Part shown: piece after piece, positions 35,193 through 44,371 of the stretch
Layout of the letters: each line of letters opens with the position of its first letter
Position numbering within the stretch: the first letter of the stretch is position 1
Assembly (NCBI GenBank): GCA_026932235.1
Contig: JAIXKR010000118.1
Coordinates: forward strand, 39,369-103,368
Length of the DNA stretch: 64,000 bases
Direction of reading: 5' to 3'
Source: Burkholderiales bacterium
GTDB lineage: Bacteria; Pseudomonadota; Gammaproteobacteria; Burkholderiales; Burkholderiaceae_C
The notes under the pieces: generated by a model
Database searches by the model: none
What the model was told of the DNA's origin: nothing
Seen by the model: only the letters and a program-made list of their open reading frames with translations
Program-made: the position numbers and the translations under genes

Positions 35193-36555
35193 CGATCGCT
35201 CGAGATTGATCTGGGCGCCGCAGGCCTGGGTCGACGGCCGCTGGCGCGAGCGCGTGCTGCTCGCGATCGGCGCCGACGGCCGCTGGGCTGCGGTGACGCC
35301 CGACACCCCCGCGCCGCCACGGGCCGAGAACGTCGCCGCGCCGGTGTTGCCGGCGCTCGTCGATGCGCACAGCCACGCCTTCCAGCGCGCCTTCGCCGGC
35401 CTGGCCGAGCAGCGCGCATCGACGCACGACGACTTCTGGTCCTGGCGCGACCGCATGTACGGCGTGGCGCTGCGCATCACGCCCGAGCAGATGCGGGCGA
35501 TCGCCGCGCAGCTCTACGTCGAACTGCTGGACGGCGGCTACACCGAGGTCTGCGAGTTCCACTACCTGCATCACGACGTGGACGGCGGCCGCTACGCCGA
35601 CCCGGCGGCGATGGCCTTTGCGCTCGCCGATGCCGCGGCCGACGCCGGTGTCGGCCTCACCCTGCTGCCCACGCTCTACGAGCGCGCCGGCTTCAAGGCG
35701 CAGGGCCTGCGCGATGACCAGCGGCGCTTTCGCACCACGGTCGACGAGGTGCTCGCGACGCAGCATGCCGTGCGCGCCGCTGCGCGGCCACTGCTCTCCT
35801 GCGGCGCGGCACTGCACTCGCTGCGCGCGGTGCGGCCGCAGTCGCTGCGCGAGGTCGCTGCGCGCAGTGACGGCCCGCTGCACATCCACGTCGCCGAGCA
35901 GACGGCCGAGGTGCAAGACTGCCTGGCCGAGACCGGCTTGCGCCCGATCGCCTGGCTGCTCGCGCATGCCGGCATGGACGCGCGCTGGCAGCTCGTGCAC
36001 GCCACGCACAGCGTTCCCGGCGAGGTCGACGGCGTCGCCGCCTGCGGCGCCGGCGTCGTGCTGTGCCCGGCCACCGAAGCCAACCTCGGCGACGGCGTTC
36101 CCGACCTGCCGGGCTGGCTCGCCGGTGGCGTGCCGCTTGCGCTCGGATCGGACAGCCAGGTCGTGCGCGACTGGCCCGAGGAACTGCGCTGGCTCGAGTA
36201 CGCGCAGCGCCTCGTGCGCCGCGAGCGCAACGTCGCCGCCGATCCGGGGCGCGAACCGTCGACCGCGGCGCGCCTCTTCGAGCGCGTGCGCGCCGGTGGT
36301 GGCGCGGCGATGGGCGCACGCCGCTGGGGCCTCACGGCCGGCGCGCGTGCCGATCTGCTGGTGCTGGACACCGCCGACGCCGCGCTGCTCGGCCTGCCGC
36401 GCGCGAACCTGCTGGACGGCCTCGTTTTCGCTGCGCCGACACGGCCGTTCGCGCGCACGATGGTCGCCGGCCGCTGGGCCACGCCCGACCGGACCGCGAT
36501 CGCGAGGCGCTACACGCAGGCACTGCACGCACTCTGGGAGCAGGCCGCGGCCTGA
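35185..36555 (+). CDS. hutF: Formimidoylglutamate deiminase
   Basis: Fourth step: N-formimino-L-glutamate to N-formyl-L-glutamate and ammonia. A 456-residue amidohydrolase. Metal-binding His residues are in LVDAHSHAFQRAFAG (about 58-72) and LHIHVAEQ (about 232-239), the third in LVHATHS and the catalytic Asp in LALGSDSQV (about 322). It is the last gene of the plus-strand hut operon, overlapping hutG by eight bases, and is followed by a convergent intergenic region with hairpins. Confidence 0.96.
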   Translation: MPDDRSRLIWAPQAWVDGRWRERVLLAIGADGRWAAVTPDTPAPPRAENVAAPVLPALVDAHSHAFQRAFAGLAEQRASTHDDFWSWRDRMYGVALRITPEQMRAIAAQLYVELLDGGYTEVCEFHYLHHDVDGGRYADPAAMAFALADAAADAGVGLTLLPTLYERAGFKAQGLRDDQRRFRTTVDEVLATQHAVRAAARPLLSCGAALHSLRAVRPQSLREVAARSDGPLHIHVAEQTAEVQDCLAETGLRPIAWLLAHAGMDARWQLVHATHSVPGEVDGVAACGAGVVLCPATEANLGDGVPDLPGWLAGGVPLALGSDSQVVRDWPEELRWLEYAQRLVRRERNVAADPGREPSTAARLFERVRAGGGAAMGARRWGLTAGARADLLVLDTADAALLGLPRANLLDGLVFAAPTRPFARTMVAGRWATPDRTAIARRYTQALHALWEQAAA

Positions 36556-36569
36556 TGCGGTCTTCCCCC

Positions 36570-36586
36570 CTCCCGCGGCGCGGGAG
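36570..36586. terminator. Hairpin at convergent end of the hut operon
   Basis: A 7-base-pair stem (CTCCCGC / GCGGGAG) with a 3-base loop begins 14 bases after the hutF stop. A second possible stem, GGGCGAG (36594-36600) with CTCGCCC (36623-36629), follows. Neither has a T-run, so Rho-dependent or weak bidirectional termination is likely. Confidence 0.45.
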
Positions 36587-36635
36587 ACTGCCTGGGCGAG
36601 GGTGACCGCAACCCCGCGGCGACTCGCCCGCTCGA

Positions 36636-38237
36636 CTACTCGACGGGCGGCTGCATGCCGACGACGACGCTGCGCGCACGCACGCGCGAGAAGACGCCGG
36701 CGGACACATCCATCGGCACCGTCTTCACCTGGTGCAGCGTGTGCGAGTCGAAGATCGCGAGTTGCCCGCCCGGGAGCCCCATGCTGCGATCGCCGCGATA
36801 GCGCGCACTGACGTAGAAGAAGTCGCCGCGCGCGGTGTACTCGGGGAAGTGGGAGTGCCCCATCGTCCCCGCGACCTCGATCGTGCGCACCACCTCGAGC
36901 GTGTTCTTGTCGATGAACTGGAGCTTGTTCGCGTCGGGCCCGGTGCCGACGATGTCGACGATGACGTAGGGCGCATTCGGATGTGCGGCCGGGGATTCGG
37001 TCGGGCCGACGACGGGGATGCGCTTGACGACGTCGAAGTTCCGCATGTCGAACACCGTCACTTCGAACGCGGCGCACTTCTCGTCGCCGATGTTGGTGCC
37101 GATTCCAAGCAGCCGCTCGCCCGAACGGATGACCGCGCCCGAACCGACGTGCGGCTTGCAGCCCGACGGGATCTTGCGCACGATGCGCGCCTGCTCCAGG
37201 TCGATGACGGTGTTGACGTGGTCGTCGTACGAGGCCACGACCATGTGGCGTCCATCGGGCGAGAAGAAGCCGTCGTGCAGGTGGCGGCCCACGTTCTCGA
37301 TCACCTTGTAGGGCATCCCCGGCCGGTCGAGATCGATGATCCACACCTGCCCCGACTGCTCGAGCGCGACCGCGAACGCGTTGGCATTGGGCAGCGCCAT
37401 GATCGTGCCGGCGTCGGACCCGACCCACTTGCCGTCGGGATCGACGCCGGCGAGCTCGAGCAGGTGCAGGGGCTCGAGCGTGGCCGCGTCCATGATGACC
37501 ATGGTGTGCGGCACGTAGGAACCGGCGGCGACGAACCGGCCATCGCGCGAGACCGCCAGCGAGATGCCGTTGAGGCCGGCTCGGACCTTGCGCTCGGTGC
37601 GCATCTCGTAGAGGTCGATCTTGTGCAGCCAGCCGGCATCGTCACGCACGTAGGCCCAGCGCGGGTCGGTCGGGTGGAAGTCCATCAGGTGGGGAGCGAA
37701 ATCCGTCCTCACCTCGCCCACCTGGCGATGCGTGCGGCCGTCGAAGAAGACGACCTTGGACTCCTTGCCCGCGCCTTGCCGGCCGCGCGACATCACCGCC
37801 ATCAGGTCGTCGATGTGGTCGATGCGGTAGCGCGGCCCCTTGGCGGCCGCCGTACCCGGCGGCACCAGCACCTGCAGCGACGCGCGAACGTCGGCGAGAT
37901 CCCAGCTCAGTGTGCGCGCCGGCTGCGTCTTGATCAGGTCGGCGAGCAGTCCGCGCTCCTTCGCCGAGAGCGCGCCGCGCCAGGACGGATGCTGCGGCAT
38001 CAGCGTCGGCGGCGCGCCGCTCAGGATCCGGCCCAGCACCTCGCTGCGGCTGAGCCGGGTCTCGTCGCGATTGAGCGCGGGGCCGATGTAGCCGCCGCGA
38101 TCGGCGCCATGGCAGACGGCGCAATGCCGCGTGTAAAGGCGCTCGGCGCGCTCGACGTCGAGCGCTGACGCCGCGCAGGGGGCGATCACGGCAATCACGG
38201 CGATCGCCGCCTGCAGGATCCAGCTTCCCGGTCTCAT
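36636..38237 (-). CDS. Cytochrome cd1-type protein (NirS/NirN family)
   Basis: A 533-residue periplasmic protein with a signal peptide ending near CAASALD, a cytochrome c domain and an eight-bladed propeller of the heme d1 type. Heme c attaches at Cys39-Ala-Val-Cys42-His43, with a likely Met80 axial ligand in TLMPQHP. In the propeller, His183 (APHLMDFHP) is positioned as the d1 proximal ligand. His321 (HLHDG) and His363 (KPHVG) sit where NirS has its two catalytic histidines. NirS reduces nitrite to NO; the paralogue NirN dehydrogenates dihydro-heme d1. No nir, nor or heme d1 biosynthesis genes are nearby, so the role is open. It converges on hutF and diverges from a DUF411 gene. Confidence 0.82.
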   Translation of the reverse strand: MRPGSWILQAAIAVIAVIAPCAASALDVERAERLYTRHCAVCHGADRGGYIGPALNRDETRLSRSEVLGRILSGAPPTLMPQHPSWRGALSAKERGLLADLIKTQPARTLSWDLADVRASLQVLVPPGTAAAKGPRYRIDHIDDLMAVMSRGRQGAGKESKVVFFDGRTHRQVGEVRTDFAPHLMDFHPTDPRWAYVRDDAGWLHKIDLYEMRTERKVRAGLNGISLAVSRDGRFVAAGSYVPHTMVIMDAATLEPLHLLELAGVDPDGKWVGSDAGTIMALPNANAFAVALEQSGQVWIIDLDRPGMPYKVIENVGRHLHDGFFSPDGRHMVVASYDDHVNTVIDLEQARIVRKIPSGCKPHVGSGAVIRSGERLLGIGTNIGDEKCAAFEVTVFDMRNFDVVKRIPVVGPTESPAAHPNAPYVIVDIVGTGPDANKLQFIDKNTLEVVRTIEVAGTMGHSHFPEYTARGDFFYVSARYRGDRSMGLPGGQLAIFDSHTLHQVKTVPMDVSAGVFSRVRARSVVVGMQPPVE

Positions 38238-38434
38238 GTCCTCGAGGCCTCCTCCACGCGTCGACTGCAGCGCGGCACCTGCCTCGATTGTCGCCAGGCA
38301 TCGGCGTGAACCGCCAATTCCCGAGCGCCGAAGTGCGATGCCGCAGAGGACGCGGCCGCCTTCTTCTCACCCTCCTCGCTCCGTCTTGATCCTCATCATC
38401 TACACTGCCACGAACCAACCGAGGCCCGAACGCG

Positions 38435-38932
38435 ATGACCCTCCCGCCACCCCTGCGCCCGACCACGAACCGCCGCCGCTGGCTGGAGCGCGCCGCTGCC
38501 GCAGCCGTGGCGACGCTGCTGCTGCCGGGCGCACGCGCGGCGGCGCCGACCGCGACGCCGCTCGAGGTCTGGAAGGATCCGAACTGCGGCTGCTGCGCCG
38601 ACTGGATCACGCACATGCGCGCGCACGGCTTCACGGCGACGGTGCACGACAGCGGCAATACCGCAATGCGCAAGCGGCTGGGAATCGCGCTGAAGTACGG
38701 CAGCTGCCACACGGCGCTGGTCGGCGGCTACGCCATCGAAGGGCATGTGCCCGCGCGTGAAGTGCAGCGACTGCTGCGCGAGCGCCCCAAGGCGCTGGGA
38801 CTGGCCGTTCCCGGGATGCCGGTGGGCTCGCCGGGGATGGACGGCGAGGCCTACGGCGATCGCCGCGATCCCTACGACGTGCTGCTCCTCGCGGCGGACG
38901 GCAGCGCCAGCGTCTATCACGCCTATCGCTAG
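38435..38932 (+). CDS. DUF411 (CopG-like) metal-binding protein
   Basis: A 165-residue exported protein. The N-terminus RRRWLERAAAAAVATLLLPGARAAA looks like a Tat or Sec signal. The mature part begins LEVWKDPNCGCCADW, the DUF411 signature with a CxCC metal-binding motif, and YGSCHTALVGGYAIEGHVPA carries a conserved Cys-His pair. Family members are linked to copper handling. The gene diverges from the cd1-type cytochrome across about 200 bases, which could suggest a shared redox-metal theme, but this is inference. Confidence 0.85.
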   Translation: MTLPPPLRPTTNRRRWLERAAAAAVATLLLPGARAAAPTATPLEVWKDPNCGCCADWITHMRAHGFTATVHDSGNTAMRKRLGIALKYGSCHTALVGGYAIEGHVPAREVQRLLRERPKALGLAVPGMPVGSPGMDGEAYGDRRDPYDVLLLAADGSASVYHAYR

Positions 38933-39048
38933 GCGTCCAGCGGTCTCGCCCCCGGTGCCGGCCGGATAAGGCTCTCGGTCCCGCAAGCGCTGCAAGCAAT
39001 CGTGAGCGGGGCGCGCGTGCGCCTTGCACCCCTCCTAGACTTGGTCCG

Positions 39049-40347
39049 ATGGCCGAGCCGCTGCCCCTGTCGCGCATGCTCCGCCGCGGGCACTGGCGCT
39101 CCGCGGCGCTGGCGCTGGCGCTGGCGGGCCTGATCGTCGGCGCCGCGGCGGTGCAACTGCTGCGCAGCGAGATCGGACGCAACCTGCAGGGCGTGGCGCG
39201 CAGCGCCGCCTTCAGCGCGGAGGCGCCGGTGATCTTCGAGGACGCCGATGCGGCCGCCGAACTGCTGCATTTGCTGGCCACACAGGAGCGCCTGGCCCAC
39301 GCCGAGATCGAGCTCGCCGACGGCCGCCTGCTCGCGCGCGCGCAGCGCGCGGGCAGCGCCTTCGGCCTGTGGGTCGACCGCGTCGCCTCACGGCTGTTCG
39401 ATCTGCAGGCCAGCGCGCCGGTGACGCTCAACCAGCGTGCACGCGCGGAACTGCGCGTGCGCGGCGACGGCCAGGCCTTGTTGACCCTGCTCGGCGGTTA
39501 CGCCCTGGGCCTGGCGGCGGCGATGGCGGCGACCGCCGCCCTCGTCGTCGTCGCCACGCGGCGCCTCGAGGACCGCATCACGGCGCCGCTGCGGGCGCTG
39601 GCGCAATTCACGCGCGGCGTGCGCCAGGCGCGCGCATTCGCCGAGCGCGCGCCTGCGGCGGGAATCGCCGAGATCGACGCCTTGGCCGAGGACTTCAACG
39701 CCCTGCTGGCCGAGGTGCACGCGCACGAGGCCGAGCTGCTGGCACGCGAGCGGCGGCTGCGCGCTCGCAACGCGGTCCTGCGCCAGCAGGCCGAAGCCGA
39801 CGCGCTCACCGGCCTGCCCAACCGCGCCGCCTTTGCCGCGCGCCTGCAGCAGGCGGTGGAGCGTGCCGGCGAACGCGGCGGGGCGCTGGCGCTGATGTTC
39901 GTCGATGCCGATCGCTTCAAGGCCATCAACGACACCTACGGACATGCCGTCGGCGACCGCGTGTTGATCGAGATCGGCCGGCGTCTGCAGCACGCGCTGC
40001 GCGAATCCGATCTGGTGGCGCGGCTGGGCGGTGACGAGTTCGCGATCCTGCTCGAACCCCTGGCCGAGCCTGGCGATGCCGCGCTCGTGGCGCGAAAGAT
40101 CGAGGCGCAGATGCAGGTGCCGCTGCCGTACGAGGACCTGCCGCCCATCGTGCCGCGCGTGAGCATCGGCCTGGCCTTCTACCCCGGCGACGGCGACGAC
40201 GCCGACGCGCTGCTGCAGCGTGCCGACTCGCTCATGTACGACGTCAAGCGCGACCGCGCGGGCGCTGGCGGCCTGGATCGCGCGGCCGCCGTGCGCGCTC
40301 AGCCGGTCCCGGCGGCGCGCTGCAGCAGCGCCGCCCAGCCGGGGTAG
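39049..40347 (+). CDS. Diguanylate cyclase with periplasmic sensor and HAMP
   Basis: A 432-residue membrane sensor making cyclic di-GMP. The first helix (about 17-36) is followed by a roughly 100-residue periplasmic domain containing LLATQERLAHAEIELADGRLL, resembling CHASE8. A second helix (about 150-170) is followed by a HAMP linker with LEDRITAPLRALAQFTRGVR. The catalytic domain has RLGGDEF with Gly327-Gly-Asp-Glu-Phe331, fully conserved. The inhibitory site Arg318-x-x-Asp321 lies five residues upstream, so product feedback is expected. There is no EAL domain. Its 3' end overlaps the convergent DUF364 gene by 49 bases. Confidence 0.93.
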   Translation: MAEPLPLSRMLRRGHWRSAALALALAGLIVGAAAVQLLRSEIGRNLQGVARSAAFSAEAPVIFEDADAAAELLHLLATQERLAHAEIELADGRLLARAQRAGSAFGLWVDRVASRLFDLQASAPVTLNQRARAELRVRGDGQALLTLLGGYALGLAAAMAATAALVVVATRRLEDRITAPLRALAQFTRGVRQARAFAERAPAAGIAEIDALAEDFNALLAEVHAHEAELLARERRLRARNAVLRQQAEADALTGLPNRAAFAARLQQAVERAGERGGALALMFVDADRFKAINDTYGHAVGDRVLIEIGRRLQHALRESDLVARLGGDEFAILLEPLAEPGDAALVARKIEAQMQVPLPYEDLPPIVPRVSIGLAFYPGDGDDADALLQRADSLMYDVKRDRAGAGGLDRAAAVRAQPVPAARCSSAAQPG

Positions 40348-41153
40348 TCCGCGCGCGGCAGCAGGGACTTCTGCACCGAATGGCCCCAGGACGCGCCCCG
40401 GGTGATGGCCTGGATCAGCGCCTGCGGATCGGCGATCCAGCTGCCGGCCATGGCGGTGACGCCCTGCGCGAAGACCGGATCGGGCGGACAGCCTGCGCCC
40501 GGGCCGACGAGCACGAAGCGCCTGGCTGCCCGGCAGACCTCGCGCACGCCATCGAAGCTGTGGTTGAGCAGCACGGTGCTGGTGGACAACACCTGCGTGC
40601 ACCCACGCAGGGCCTGCGGGTCCAGCGTCACCGTATAGCCCTCGCGCTCACCGGCAAGGTCCGGCCGCAACTCGAGCACCGTCAGCCGCGCGCCGCGCGC
40701 CAATACCTGCTTCACCAGCGGCGGAAAGAGCCCGACCATGCCCACCGACTCGCCAGGCCGCGGATCCAGCCCGCCGATGGTGTCGCGCGCCGGCGCGGGA
40801 GCGAATCCGGCGCGGTCGAAGACGCGGCGCGTGAGCGCGTTGACCGCGGCGTAGCCCAGCGCGGCGCGCGCGGGCGACGCCGCCGCAGCGCGCCCATCGG
40901 CCCACCACGCCACCATCTCGCGCGCGTCGATCCCGCGCACGGCATCGGTCAGCGCGCCGATGCTGCTGAGCGCCTGGTCGAGCAGCAGGAAGCACAGGCC
41001 GAGCTGCCCGGACTCCAGCTCCAGCGCGGCGAACTCGCCCTCCTTGCCGCCGGGCGGCGAGACCGGTGGCAGGTGCAGGGCACGCACGCGCAGCGGCGGC
41101 CCCTCGGCATACGCCTGCGCAAGCAGGGCGGAGATCTCGTCGGCGATTCGCAT
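40299..41153 (-). CDS. DUF364/DUF4213 Rossmann-like protein
   Basis: A 284-residue protein resembling the DUF4213-DUF364 family, proposed to chelate heavy metals. The C-terminal Rossmann-like half shows GMVGLFPPLVKQVLARGARLTVLELRP, STSTVLLNHSFDGV, VLVGPGAGCPPDPVFAQGV and MAGSWIADPQALIQAI. These fit a pterin- or metal-binding fold seen near oxyanion and enolase-like metabolism genes. There is no signal peptide. It diverges from a TRAP operon across 304 bases and could relate to its substrate. Reaction unknown. Confidence 0.72.
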   Translation of the reverse strand: MRIADEISALLAQAYAEGPPLRVRALHLPPVSPPGGKEGEFAALELESGQLGLCFLLLDQALSSIGALTDAVRGIDAREMVAWWADGRAAAASPARAALGYAAVNALTRRVFDRAGFAPAPARDTIGGLDPRPGESVGMVGLFPPLVKQVLARGARLTVLELRPDLAGEREGYTVTLDPQALRGCTQVLSTSTVLLNHSFDGVREVCRAARRFVLVGPGAGCPPDPVFAQGVTAMAGSWIADPQALIQAITRGASWGHSVQKSLLPRADYPGWAALLQRAAGTG

Positions 41154-41457
41154 GCCGCAATCATGCCCGCGTTCCGTAGGCGAGTCGCCAGACTGCGAAG
41201 CAGGACCCATGTGGCCTCCAGGCCGAAACACCCATGCCGCCCCCGATCCGGCGCCACGGCCGCCGAGTCGCAACCGCCCGGCTACCGCACCAGCCGGTGG
41301 CTTGGGTATCATGGCTGCGCGTCGCCGAGACGCGAACGATGTCCGACGCGCGCGTCTGCGTCTGCGTCTGCGTCGGCGGCGAAGGTGCTTGACCGATCCG
41401 TGCGCACGCACGACGCTGCCGCAATCGCAAACACAGACAACGGAGCCGAGGCACCCG
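41154..41457. other. Divergent intergenic region with hexanucleotide repeat
   Basis: About 300 bases between the DUF364 gene (minus) and the TRAP operon (plus). It should hold both promoters. At 41354-41377 there are three perfect copies and one imperfect copy of GTCTGC. A TTGACC box occurs at 41389-41394 but no matching -10 is clear. No gene is seen. Confidence 0.5.
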
Positions 41458-42489
41458 ATGACGCGTCCCTTCCCGCATGCCCTCGCGGCGCTCACCGCAA
41501 CGCTGACTGCCGCCCTCGCCGGCCCTGCGTGCGCACAGGACAAGCCGGTGGAGCTGCGTCTGGCGCACTGGCTGCCCGCGCAGCACTCGCTGGCGAAGAC
41601 CGGCTTCGAACCGTGGGCGAAATCGGTGGAGGCGGCCTCCGGCGGCACGATCAAGGTCACCGTCTACCCGGCGCAGCAACTGGGCAAGGCGCCCGACCAC
41701 TACGACATGGCGCGCGACGGCATCGCCGACCTGACCTGGGTCTCGCCGGGCTACCAGGCCGGCCGCTTTCCGCTCTTCGCGGCCAGCGAGCTGCCTTTCA
41801 TGGCCGCCGGCCCCGGCGGCGGCTCGGCCGCACTCGACGCCTGGTATCGCAAGCACGCCGCCGCCGAGATGAAGGATGTGCGCGTCTGCCTGGCGCATAT
41901 CCACAACGGCACGCTGCACAGCAAGAAGCTCATCACCGAGCCGGGGCAGATCAAGGGCATGAAGATCCGCCCGGCCAACGGCACCATGGCGCAAATGGTG
42001 ACGATGCTGGGCGGCACCAACGTCCAGGTGTCGGCGCCCGAGTCGCGCGACGCGCTGGAGAAGGGCGTTGCCGATGCCATCACCTTCCCCTGGGATTCGC
42101 TGATCACCTTCGGCATCGACAAGGTGGCCCGGCACCACATCGACTTCCGCCTGTATTCGGCGGCCTTCGTCTGGGCCATGAACAAGGGCTTCTACGACAA
42201 GCTCGGGCCGGGCCAGAAGCGGGTGATCGACGCCCACTGCAACAACGAATGGGCCGGCAGGATCGGCGCCGCCTGGGGCGACTGGGAGGACAGCGGCGAG
42301 GACAAGATCCGCAAGATGGGCGGCCACACCATCACCAAGCTGACGCCGGCACAACTCGACGCCTGGCGCCAGGCGGTGGCACCGATGACCGCGCAATGGA
42401 TCGCCGCCGCCGACAAGGCGGGGCTCGACGGCAAGGCGGTTCTCGACGACCTGCGCGCCGAGCTGCAGGCGCGTAACGCAGCCTACTGA
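41458..42489 (+). CDS. TRAP transporter solute-binding protein DctP (second system)
   Basis: A 343-residue periplasmic binding protein with a signal peptide cut near AGPACAQD. The mature protein opens with ELRLAHWLPAQHSLAKTGF. It carries MKIRPANGTMAQMVTMLGGTNV, in which the Arg is the likely carboxylate anchor, and WAMNKGFYDKLGPGQKRVIDAHCNNEWA. It is the first gene of a dctPQM operon followed by a RidA gene. The solute is not identifiable; this binding protein is distinct from that at 21660-22667. Confidence 0.9.
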   Translation: MTRPFPHALAALTATLTAALAGPACAQDKPVELRLAHWLPAQHSLAKTGFEPWAKSVEAASGGTIKVTVYPAQQLGKAPDHYDMARDGIADLTWVSPGYQAGRFPLFAASELPFMAAGPGGGSAALDAWYRKHAAAEMKDVRVCLAHIHNGTLHSKKLITEPGQIKGMKIRPANGTMAQMVTMLGGTNVQVSAPESRDALEKGVADAITFPWDSLITFGIDKVARHHIDFRLYSAAFVWAMNKGFYDKLGPGQKRVIDAHCNNEWAGRIGAAWGDWEDSGEDKIRKMGGHTITKLTPAQLDAWRQAVAPMTAQWIAAADKAGLDGKAVLDDLRAELQARNAAY

Positions 42490-42533
42490 AGCGGGCACCC
42501 CCGCCCCGGGTCGCCCCCGCAGGAGGCTCGATC

Positions 42534-43007
42534 ATGAAGCGCACACTGGTCGTCTTCGAGACCATCGCCGCGCTCTTCCTGCTGGCGATCCCGCTGCTGA
42601 CCTTCGGCAACGTCGCCCTGCGCGAGAGCCTGGGACTGCAGATTCCGGACTGGTTCGACCTGTCCAAGCAACTGCAGGCCATCGCCATGTTCTGGGGCAT
42701 CGCGCTGGCCACCTGGCGCGGCGGACACATCTGCGTCGACGTGTTGTGGGAGCACTGCACGCGCCCCTGGCGAAGGCGCATCGACCTCGTGGCCACGCTG
42801 CTGACGCTGGCGTTCCTGGCGCCGATGGCGTGGATGGTGTGGGTCAAGCTTGCCAGCACGGGTACGCAGACGACGAGCGACCTGCGCTTGCCGCTGGTCT
42901 GGTTCTATGCCGTCTCGGCCGCCGGCGTCAGCGCCGCGGCCGTTCTGGCGGCCGCGCGCCTGGTGGCCCTCTGGCGCGAGCGCTCGCCGCAGGCCGAGGA
43001 AGTCTGA
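42534..43007 (+). CDS. TRAP transporter small permease DctQ (second system)
   Basis: A 157-residue four-helix membrane protein and the small TRAP subunit. The family segment WFDLSKQLQAIAMFWGIALATWRGGHICVDVLWEH lies in residues 41-75. It is preceded by a good Shine-Dalgarno (GGAGG) and is 44 bases after dctP. DctM follows after ten bases. Confidence 0.88.
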   Translation: MKRTLVVFETIAALFLLAIPLLTFGNVALRESLGLQIPDWFDLSKQLQAIAMFWGIALATWRGGHICVDVLWEHCTRPWRRRIDLVATLLTLAFLAPMAWMVWVKLASTGTQTTSDLRLPLVWFYAVSAAGVSAAAVLAAARLVALWRERSPQAEEV

Positions 43008-43017
43008 CGCCGACGCC

Positions 43018-44319
43018 ATGAGCAAGGACCTCGTTGCCCTGCTGGGGTTCGCGTTGATGTTCGGCCTGCTCGTGCTGCGCGTGCCGATCGGCATCGCCAT
43101 GGGCATCGCCGGAGTCATCGGCTTCGGCCTGCTGTCGGGCTTCACGCCGGCCCTGAACCTGCTCGCGAACGTCCCGCTGTCGGTGCTGACCGACTACAAC
43201 CTGAGCGTCATCCCGATGTTCATCCTGATGGGCGCGTTCTGCTCGACCGCGGGCATGAGCCGCGAGCTGTTCGAGGCGGGCCTGGCCTGGGCCGGCCATC
43301 GCCGCGGCGGCATGGCCCTGGCGTCGATCGTGGCCTGCGCCGGTTTCGCCGCCATCAACGGCTCGTCGGTGGCGACCGCGGCGACGATGAGCCAGGTGGC
43401 GCTGCCGGAAATGCGCAAGGCGGGCTACGACGCCGGACTCTCGGCGGGCCTCATCGCCGCGGGCGGAACGCTGGGCATCATGATTCCGCCCTCGGTGATC
43501 TTCGTGCTCTACGGCATCATGACCGAGACGGACATCACCAAGCTCTTCTTCGCCGGCGTCGTGCCGGGACTGCTGGCGGTGGGCCTGTATGCCGCGCTGG
43601 TGGCCTTCATCGCGCGCCGCCGGCCGGCGGCGTTTCCCGCGGGACGCCGCCACGACTGGTCCGAACGCCTGGCAACGCTGAAGAACCTGTGGCCGACGCT
43701 GGCCCTGTTCCTGCTCGTTCTCGGCGGCATGTACCTCGGCTTCGTGACGGTCACCGAGGCCGCCGGCCTGGGCGCAACCGGTGCGCTGATCATCGGCGTC
43801 GCGCGGCGCCAGCTCGACCTCGCCGGCATCAGGAACGCGCTCGTCGACTCGCTGCGCGTGTCCTCGGCGATCATGCTGATCGTCGTCGGCGCCTACCTGT
43901 TCGGCTACTTCCTCACCGTCACGCAGTTCACGCAGAACGCGGTGAACCTGCTCGTCAACCTGCCCATCGGCGCCTATGGCGTGCTGGCCCTGGTGATGCT
44001 GGGCTATCTCGTCCTCGGGGCGGTGATGGACGAGCTGGCGATGATCCTGCTGACGGTACCCATCGTCCATCCGGTGATGTTGCAGCTGGGCTTCGACCCG
44101 GTGTGGTTCGGCGTCATCATCGTCATGGCGGTGACCTTCGGCATGATCTGCCCGCCGGTGGGAATGAACGTCTTCGTCATCAATTCGCTCGCGCGCGACA
44201 TCTCGCTCACGCGCATCTACAAGGGCACCATGCCTTTCATCGCCGTGGACGTGGTGCGCCTGCTCCTGCTGTGCGCCTTTCCGGCGATCAGCCTGTGGTT
44301 GCCGAGCAAACTGGGTTGA
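43018..44319 (+). CDS. TRAP transporter large permease DctM (second system)
   Basis: A 433-residue large permease with about twelve membrane helices. Typical stretches include VPIGIAMGIAGVIGFGLLSG, SVIPMFILMGAFCSTAG, FAAINGSSVATAATMSQVALPEM, AAGGTLGIMIPPSVIFVLYG and MICPPVGMNVFVINSLA. It starts ten bases after dctQ. A RidA gene starts 52 bases downstream on the same strand and may be cotranscribed, hinting at a nitrogen-containing substrate. Confidence 0.92.
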   Translation: MSKDLVALLGFALMFGLLVLRVPIGIAMGIAGVIGFGLLSGFTPALNLLANVPLSVLTDYNLSVIPMFILMGAFCSTAGMSRELFEAGLAWAGHRRGGMALASIVACAGFAAINGSSVATAATMSQVALPEMRKAGYDAGLSAGLIAAGGTLGIMIPPSVIFVLYGIMTETDITKLFFAGVVPGLLAVGLYAALVAFIARRRPAAFPAGRRHDWSERLATLKNLWPTLALFLLVLGGMYLGFVTVTEAAGLGATGALIIGVARRQLDLAGIRNALVDSLRVSSAIMLIVVGAYLFGYFLTVTQFTQNAVNLLVNLPIGAYGVLALVMLGYLVLGAVMDELAMILLTVPIVHPVMLQLGFDPVWFGVIIVMAVTFGMICPPVGMNVFVINSLARDISLTRIYKGTMPFIAVDVVRLLLLCAFPAISLWLPSKLG

Positions 44320-44371
44320 GTCGCCGCCAGACGGCTCGCAGGGTCCCCGCAGGCAGTGAGGAGGCCGTGCC

